Position numbers and translations under genes: made by a program
Notes under the pieces: generated by a model
Database searches by the model: none
Seen by the model: only the letters and a program-made list of their open reading frames with translations
Told to the model about the DNA's origin: nothing
Shown here: piece after piece, positions 41,701 to 47,161 of the stretch
Layout: every line of letters starts with the position of its first letter
Numbering within the stretch: position 1 is the first letter of the stretch
Source of the DNA: Lentisphaeraceae bacterium
Lineage (GTDB): Bacteria; Verrucomicrobiota; Kiritimatiellia; RFP12; DVOR01
Length of the DNA stretch: 47,161 bases
NCBI GenBank assembly: GCA_004555175.1
Contig: SFJE01000013.1
Location: 1 to 47,161, forward strand
Reading direction: 5' to 3'

Positions 41701-41958
41701 CGAGGCCTCATCATCCGCCGGCGGAATCAGAAACTGCGGCCACTTGGGAAAGAGCACCGCCGCATCCGCCGCCGCCCGCTCCGCCTCCGCCGGAGAGGCC
41801 GTCACCAAGAGCACCTTCCCTTTCCCCATCGCCGCGGCGACCATCACCCCCACCGGCAACGGCAACGCCCCCACCGCAAAATGCGCCTCCGCCTGCCGAG
41901 GCACCACCCCGCCAAACGCCTTCACGGCCTTCGCCGCCAACTCCGCAACGCTCTTCAC
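38746..41958 (-). CDS. mfd: Transcription-repair coupling factor
   Basis: The 1070-residue SF2 translocase removes stalled RNA polymerase and recruits UvrA. It has the UvrB-like N-terminal modules, the polymerase-interacting domain (ELVVHVEHGIGRFLGLEEI), then the motor with LCGDAGYGKTEVAMRAAF (Walker A), LLVVDEEQRFGV (DEEQ) and SATPIPRTL, ESGIDIPRANTILID, QLRGRVGRS, and the C-terminal TRCF domain. I start it at GTG 41958: homology begins there and an extended -10 (TGC-TATACT) lies exactly 6 nt upstream, so the mRNA is probably leaderless. No Shine-Dalgarno is possible at this start. Confidence 0.95.
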   Translation of the reverse strand: MKSVAELAAKAVKAFGGVVPRQAEAHFAVGALPLPVGVMVAAAMGKGKVLLVTASPAEAERAAADAAVLFPKWPQFLIPPADDEASLTTGERQAQVQALLAKRGGALVCLSIHALLQPIAEPKALAAVSRRLSVGEEVPFEGFLAALVKLGYARAEAPVVSEPLSFAVRGGIVDVWPAGAERPVRVEFFGDEVERLRQFDPFTQCSVGAVAELELPPAPGAKVKMTTLLARLADAAVVVADAPAVDSALAQLQPIEAGVENPVAFRALLARQRGQVCWSGEPVEPELPRVAIVAEPVAGVCAEGEALAHHPEAHARLRRTLLTAFDERARGREAVLLCAATAAVQTLLTQALPPDTPIRVVGEALSEGFSLARPAVSVLTQNDLYPTQRSYRAVRRAAVSGQRLEYAFDVEPGELVVHVEHGIGRFLGLEEIAVGNQRREVFALEYAGGAKLYVPTTHAHLLSRYIGPEKGKVKLHALDGKRWQSEKEAAKRGIEDLAVRLLETQARRRALPGFAFDLSSPWIAEFEALFPWQETPDQARVIAEVKQDMASPTAMDRLLCGDAGYGKTEVAMRAAFIAVCNHKQVALLAPTTVLAEQHYATFCERMAPFPVRIEVLSRFRTAAQRTATRRAAAQGQIDILIGTHALLTENVPFKDLGLLVVDEEQRFGVAHKEQLKRLRALVDVLTMSATPIPRTLYLSLTGARDLSLLQTPPQNRVAVETVIQRDDDALVAAAIRKELARGGQVFFLHNRVHTIGRLFARLQLLVPEARILVAHGQMAAEELAATMRTFAAGQADLLLCTSIIESGIDIPRANTILIDRADRFGLAELYQLRGRVGRSATRGFAYLLLPGEGLVDSDARKRLQALKRHSGLGAGYAIALRDLEIRGSGNLLGAAQSGHIAAIGFGLYCQLLRRTVARLKGEAVPTLVDVELALEPLDTSPGASGPNAAALPYDYIEDEAQRMNVYRRCAEAVTEREVKALQAELADRFGPLPPAAQRALRLTRLRILAAEAGLCKLEVAAGTLTAYDRRTRAPRRGLSASPLPPRALTSPELLLSHLEKRLSALLSPRP

Positions 41959-41964
41959 GCCGGT

Positions 41965-41973
41965 AGTATAGCA
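41965..41973 (-). promoter_or_regulatory. Extended -10 promoter of mfd, leaderless
   Basis: Minus strand TGC-TATACT, then 6 nt (ACCGGC), then the GTG of mfd. The initiating nucleotide should be at or next to the start codon. It faces the promoter at 42031-42039 across a 57-bp divergent gap. Confidence 0.7.
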
Positions 41974-42030
41974 CAGCGAGGTGCTCCGCGCCCGGAGAAG
42001 GCACACAATCAAACCAAAGCGCGGGGGTTG

Positions 42031-42039
42031 TGATATACT
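42031..42039 (+). promoter_or_regulatory. Extended -10 promoter of the restriction-modification cluster
   Basis: TGA-TATACT, then 6 nt (GCAGGC), then GTG at 42046: the same geometry as at mfd. It drives the structured leader and the methyltransferase genes. Confidence 0.65.
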
Positions 42040-42045
42040 GCAGGC

Positions 42046-42225
42046 GTGTTGCGGGTGAGCCGCAGCGAACTCTTTGCACTTAGTGCAAGCAAGTTGCTTC
42101 TGTCGAAACTTCGGAACTTTCTAGAGAAATGCAGCGTGCTTGACGAAGGTGTGCCGTATCGGCACGTCTTCTTCTTGCGTGTATTTCTCAAGGCTCCGAA
42201 GGCCACGACAGGAGCACGCAAGTAG
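42046..42225 (+). ncRNA. Structured leader or small RNA before the R-M genes (candidate)
   Basis: This 180-nt stretch holds successive inverted repeats: GCGG/CCGC (42051-42063), TTGCACT-T-AGTGCAA (42074-42088), AAGCAA-G-TTGCTT (42087-42099), TTTCT-AG-AGAAA (42118-42129), GTGCCG-TAT-CGGCAC (42151-42165) and CTTGCGT paired with ACGCAAG (about 42175-42222) enclosing GCTCC/GGAGC. It is more AT-rich than its neighbours. It also has a 59-codon frame from GTG (MLRVSRSELFALSASKLLLS and on) ending 15 nt before the methyltransferase ATG, so a small leaderless protein is the alternative. I cannot match it to a known RNA family. Confidence 0.4.
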
Positions 42226-42240
42226 AAGGCGTGTTTTTAT

Positions 42241-42908
42241 ATGGCTGGAGAGCAAGACGAGCGACTCATCAAGTCCCGGGCGCGGGTGCGGGACCACGGG
42301 GAGGTCTTTACGCCGGCGTGGTTGGTCCGGGCGATGTGCGATTTAGCCGAACCGGCGGTGGGAGAGATTGGCAGCCGGGTGTTTGAGCCGGCGTGCGGGG
42401 ATGGGAACTTCTTGGCCGAAGTGCTCCAACGAAAGCTCGCGGCCATCCATCGGCGCTATGGGCGCGTGAGTGCCCGCGCGCAGCTCGAACGCTTCCGCGC
42501 GGTCAGTTCGCTCTATGGCATCGACCTGCTGCCCGACAATGTCCACACCTGCCGCGAACGGCTCTATGCGCTCTGGGCTGCGGATATTCCGCCGTGGCGT
42601 TGGCGGCGCAGTCAGCGCCGCTTCGATGCCACAGCCGCGGCCATCCGCACCGTGCTCGCGCGCAACATTCTCTGCGGCAACACCCTCTCGCCCAACGGCA
42701 ACGCGGAGTCCGCGCCGATTCTCCTCTGCGAATGGTGTTTGCCCTCGGCCGAGGGGTGCACGCCCGCCGCCGTGCCCAGCGCCTACGAGGTGGCCGTCAC
42801 GCAGCTAGAGTGGCGCTTGAGCGACCTCTTTGCGCGCCCCAACGAGCTCTTCTTTACCCCCGCGCCGGTAGCCACCCACCCGCCGCGCCCCTACTGGGAG
42901 GTCCAATC

Positions 42909-42912
<4 letters not shown>
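42241..42912 (+). CDS. Partial adenine methyltransferase (motifs X and I only)
   Basis: The 223-residue protein has RDHGEVFTPAWLVRAM (motif X, residues 18-32), RVFEPACGDGNFLAEVL (motif I, SAM site, 46-62) and YGIDLLPDN (motif II). The catalytic NPPY motif is absent, so it cannot methylate alone in the usual way. A second half with CEWCLPSAEGC may bind a metal. Its stop overlaps the next methyltransferase start as ATGA, which suggests equal synthesis and a complex. It may be a SAM-binding regulatory partner or a decayed paralogue. Confidence 0.75.
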
Positions 42913-44417
<1,505 letters not shown>

Positions 44418-44418
44418 G

Positions 44419-46962
44419 ATGGGGCGAGCGGTGAAGTTGGAGGCGGCCGAGCGGGTGGTGCCGCAGATCTATGCCTACGCGCTGCGTACGGCAGGCTTTG
44501 AGGGGCTCTTGAAGGTGGGCTATACCACGCGGTCGGTGGCCGAACGAGTGCGCGAGCAGGTGGGGAATATCACCTTGCCCGAGGGGTTGGCGCCCTACGA
44601 AATCCGCTGGCAAGGGCTGGCCGTCCGGCAGGATGGGACGAGCTTCGACGACCGGGCGGTCCACGCCGAGCTCAAACGCCTGGGGGTCGAGCGCGTGACC
44701 GGGGAGTGGTTCCGGTGCTCGGTGGCGGCGGTGCGGTCTGCCGTGGCGGCGGTACAGGCGGGGGTGGCGGCCGTGCGCGATCGGACGCAGGCCTTTGCGA
44801 TGCGCCCGGAGCAGCGCGCGGCCGTGGAGAAGACCGCGGCCTATTTCCGCCAGTGGGCCGCCACGGGGGCCGCGCACGCGCCGAAGTTCCTCTGGAACGC
44901 GAAGATGCGCTTTGGCAAGACCTTCGCCACCTATCAGCTGGCGCGCGAGATGGGCTTTAGGAAGGTGCTGGTGTTGACCTTCAAGCCGGCGGTGGAGAGT
45001 GCGTGGCAGGAGGATTTGGAGACGCATGTGGACTTTGCCGGGTGGCAATTCGTCTCGCGCGCGGCTGAGGAGATGGCCGAGCCCGATTGGCGGCGGCCGG
45101 TGGTCTGCTTTGGCTCCTTCCAGGACCTCTTGGGCTACGACCGCGAGAGCGGCGGCATCAAGGCCCGCAACGCGTGGATCCACGCCACAAACTGGGACCT
45201 GGTGGTCTTTGATGAATACCACTTTGGGGCGTGGCGCGAGCGGGCCAAGCAACTCTTCGAGGAGGAGGATGAGGAGGCCGAGCAGCCGCTCCCGAGCCCC
45301 GAGGCTACGCTGGGCAGCGGCACCGATGAGCACGACCTGCCCCTCACCACCCACCACTATCTCTTCCTTTCGGGCACCCCCTTCCGCGCACTCCTGGAGG
45401 GCGACTTTATCGAGGAGCAGATTTTTGGCTGGACCTATGCCGATGAGCAGCAGGCCAAGGCGCAGTGGGCCGCCGACCACCCCGGCGTGCCCAATCCCTA
45501 TCGCACCCTGCCGCAGATGAAGCTCCTGGCCTACGAGTTGCCCCCGGAGCTCAAGCGCGTGGCCCTGGGCGGCGAACTCAACGCCTTTGACCTCAATGCC
45601 TTCTTCGCCACCGAAAAGCCCGTGCGCAATGCCCCGCCGCGCTTTCGCTTTGAACAGGAGGTCCTGGGCTGGCTCAACTTCATCTGCGGGCGTTACCTGC
45701 CAGCGCGCGGGCTACACGCCGGGAGTGAAGCGCCGCCGATGCCCTTCTGTGATGGGGCGCTCCTAGGCGCCCTGCGGCACACGCTCTGGTATCTGCCCAA
45801 CGTGGCCGCCTGCCAGGCGATGGCCGAACTCATCGCGCGCTGCAAGCTCTTCGGTGGCTATCGGGTGGTGGTCTGTGCCGGAAGTGGGGCGGGGATTGGG
45901 TTGGCCGCGCTTCCGCCGGTCAAACGCGCAATGGGCAACCCCTTTGAGACGCGCACGATTACCCTCACCTGCGGGAAACTCACCACCGGCGTGACGGTGC
46001 GGCCGTGGGGCGGCATCCTGATGCTCCGCAACCTCACCAGCCCCGAGAGCTACTTTCAGGCCGCCTTCCGCGTGCAGAGCCCCTGGACGGCCCCCGGCGA
46101 GGGCGACGGCGAGGCGGAGGTGGTCAAGCCCGTGTGCTACTTGCTGGACTTTGCGCCCAACCGCGCGCTGCGCCAGGTGGCCGACTATGGCTGTAAGCTC
46201 ATCCTTAACACCTCGGCCCCGCCTTCGCCCGAGGAGACCTTGGGAGACTTCCTGAACTTCCTCCCAGTGCTCACCTACGATGGCTTTACGATGAAGCAGG
46301 TCAGCGCCGGGGAGATCTTGGACTTGGTTCTCTCCGGCACCAGCGCCACCCTGCTCGCACGGCGGTGGCAGAGCGCCCTCTTGGTGAATGTGGATAACGC
46401 CACCCTCACGCGCGTGCTCAATAGCCCCGAAGCGTTGGCCGCCATCGAGAAGATCGAGGGCTTTCGCGAACTCGGCCGGGAGGTCATCGAGACCATCGTC
46501 AACCGCAGCGAGGCCATCAAGGCCGTCAAGCGCGAGCGCCTGCCCAGTGATGTGCTGAGTAAACGCGAACTCTCCGATGAAGAAAAGGCCCTCAAATCCA
46601 AGCGTAAGCAAGTCCAGGAGAAGCTCGTCAAGTTCTCCACCCGTATTCCCATCTTTATGTACCTCACCGATGATCGCGAGCACTCCCTGCAGGAGGTCAT
46701 CCGCCAGATTGAAGCGCCCCTCTTCGAGCGCGTCACCGGCCTCACCCTCGCCGACTTCGACCTCCTCCTCGCCCTGGGCGTCTTCAATGCCGGCTTGATG
46801 AACGAAGCGATCCTCAACTTCAAGCGCTACGAGGATGCCAGCCTCTCCTACTCGGGCATCGACCGCCACGCCAACGACCAAACCCTCGGAGCCTGGGACA
46901 CCACCCTCCCCGCACCTAAGCCTCCACCCGGGCCATCCTCTCCCCCAACCCGCCCGGATTAA
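44419..46962 (+). CDS. GIY-YIG-type nuclease fused to SF2 helicase, likely restriction subunit
   Basis: The 847-residue protein begins with a GIY-YIG/T5orf172-like nuclease: QIYAYALRTAGFEGLLKVGY with TTR (18-38), FDDRAVHAELKRL (76-88, with the candidate catalytic Glu84) and GEWF (95-98). A helicase follows: WNAKMRFGKTFATYQLA (atypical Walker A, 159-175), VVFDEYHFG (DExH at 265-268), FLSGTPFRALLEGDFIEE and AAFRVQSPW. Type III Res proteins have a similar motor but a C-terminal PD-(D/E)XK nuclease instead. The start is set by GGAGG and by the 1-nt gap to the methyltransferase stop. Its TAA leads directly into the repeat array. Confidence 0.82.
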   Translation: MGRAVKLEAAERVVPQIYAYALRTAGFEGLLKVGYTTRSVAERVREQVGNITLPEGLAPYEIRWQGLAVRQDGTSFDDRAVHAELKRLGVERVTGEWFRCSVAAVRSAVAAVQAGVAAVRDRTQAFAMRPEQRAAVEKTAAYFRQWAATGAAHAPKFLWNAKMRFGKTFATYQLAREMGFRKVLVLTFKPAVESAWQEDLETHVDFAGWQFVSRAAEEMAEPDWRRPVVCFGSFQDLLGYDRESGGIKARNAWIHATNWDLVVFDEYHFGAWRERAKQLFEEEDEEAEQPLPSPEATLGSGTDEHDLPLTTHHYLFLSGTPFRALLEGDFIEEQIFGWTYADEQQAKAQWAADHPGVPNPYRTLPQMKLLAYELPPELKRVALGGELNAFDLNAFFATEKPVRNAPPRFRFEQEVLGWLNFICGRYLPARGLHAGSEAPPMPFCDGALLGALRHTLWYLPNVAACQAMAELIARCKLFGGYRVVVCAGSGAGIGLAALPPVKRAMGNPFETRTITLTCGKLTTGVTVRPWGGILMLRNLTSPESYFQAAFRVQSPWTAPGEGDGEAEVVKPVCYLLDFAPNRALRQVADYGCKLILNTSAPPSPEETLGDFLNFLPVLTYDGFTMKQVSAGEILDLVLSGTSATLLARRWQSALLVNVDNATLTRVLNSPEALAAIEKIEGFRELGREVIETIVNRSEAIKAVKRERLPSDVLSKRELSDEEKALKSKRKQVQEKLVKFSTRIPIFMYLTDDREHSLQEVIRQIEAPLFERVTGLTLADFDLLLALGVFNAGLMNEAILNFKRYEDASLSYSGIDRHANDQTLGAWDTTLPAPKPPPGPSSPPTRPD

Positions 46963-47048
46963 TAAGACCCCGTCTTGTTTGAAATAAGACCCCGTCTTAT
47001 TTGCAATAAGACCCCGTCTTGTTTCAAATAAGACGGGGGGTTAATAAT
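46961..47048. repeat. 22-nt hairpin array, four units (array 3)
   Basis: Units start at 46961, 46983, 47005 and 47027. Unit 2 has a perfect stem AATAAGAC-CCC-GTCTTATT; unit 4 is degenerate (AATAAGACGGGGGG then TTAATAAT). The array begins inside the TAA stop of the nuclease-helicase gene. Confidence 0.92.
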
Positions 47049-47067
47049 TCCCCGCGCGCCGCGCGCA

Positions 47068-47133
47068 CCCCAGTTGTAAAGCAAATCGTGAATTGTCTAT
47101 GCGGCAGGGTGCCTCGCCTTGCTCGGCCTTCGC
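47068..47133 (+). repeat. 66-nt interspersed intergenic element, copy 2
   Basis: Matches 7525-7593 read on the other strand, from CCCCAGTTGTAAAG through GTCTATGCGGCAGGG to CTCGGCCTTCGCG, with a few substitutions and one indel region. The remaining bases to the window edge show no gene. Confidence 0.78.
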
Positions 47134-47161
47134 GGTCGCGCGATCACGCGGGGGGCCTTGC

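Noticed and set aside
42140..42346. A 68-codon frame overlapping the start of the partial methyltransferase
   Set aside because: It is out of frame with the methyltransferase, which has motif X close to its start, and has no start signal of its own.

Overview
The window looks like a chromosomal piece of a Gram-negative, anaerobic, fermentative bacterium of high GC content. The Gram-negative call rests on lipid A synthesis (lpxB), cdsA, ispC, an ExbB/ExbD/TonB-like trio and several lipoproteins. The anaerobic call rests on a three-subunit electron-bifurcating [FeFe]-hydrogenase and the NADH sensor Rex. An M60 (mucinase-type) peptidase fits a gut or animal-associated niche. Taken together I would guess a gut Kiritimatiellae/Verrucomicrobiota-type organism. 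This is inference, because no marker in the window was compared with a database.

Layout. 1-3020 is an accessory patch of gene wreckage: two low-GC lipoproteins, an RHS fragment fused in frame to the tail of an IS30-type transposase, an orphan RHS-like C-terminal tail, a duplicated promoter-like repeat, a hairpin array and a 38-bp perfect palindrome. 3212-7477 (minus) is hydA-hydB-hydC with its own promoter and terminator. 7595-10840 (minus) is ribosomal: rplU-rpmA-obgE-rpmB and rpsL-rpsG. 11378-21474 (minus) is one long run: icd, rlmL-like, rex, ydcF-like, a DegT aminotransferase, a WecA-type transferase fusion, an M3 peptidase and a YgjP-type protease. 21781-27590 (plus) is an envelope run: AsmA-like, cdsA, ispC, manA, and a nucleotidyltransferase-kinase fusion resembling MurU-AmgK. 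27964-37565 (plus) is a ten-gene run from a lipoprotein and lpxB through zupT, an ExbB/ExbD/TonB-like trio, an M60 peptidase, a radical SAM enzyme and a siroheme reductase. 37618-38723 is a REP/RAYT unit. 38746-41958 (minus) is mfd. 42031-46962 (plus) is a restriction-modification-like cluster: structured leader, partial methyltransferase, Eco57I-type methyltransferase and a GIY-YIG-type nuclease-helicase. It ends in another hairpin array.

Between the genes the same small repeats recur: 22-nt hairpin arrays (three places), a 28-nt REP-like hairpin (four identical copies, two beside the RAYT gene), 9-nt CCGG arrays (two places) and a 66-nt element (the latter at both 7.5 kb and the right edge). 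Promoters share an extended -10 of the form TGN-TATANT-like, and two genes or leaders appear to start immediately after it. Long genes and operons show a visible fall in coding-strand G over C from 5' to 3'. No tRNA, rRNA or CRISPR array was seen.
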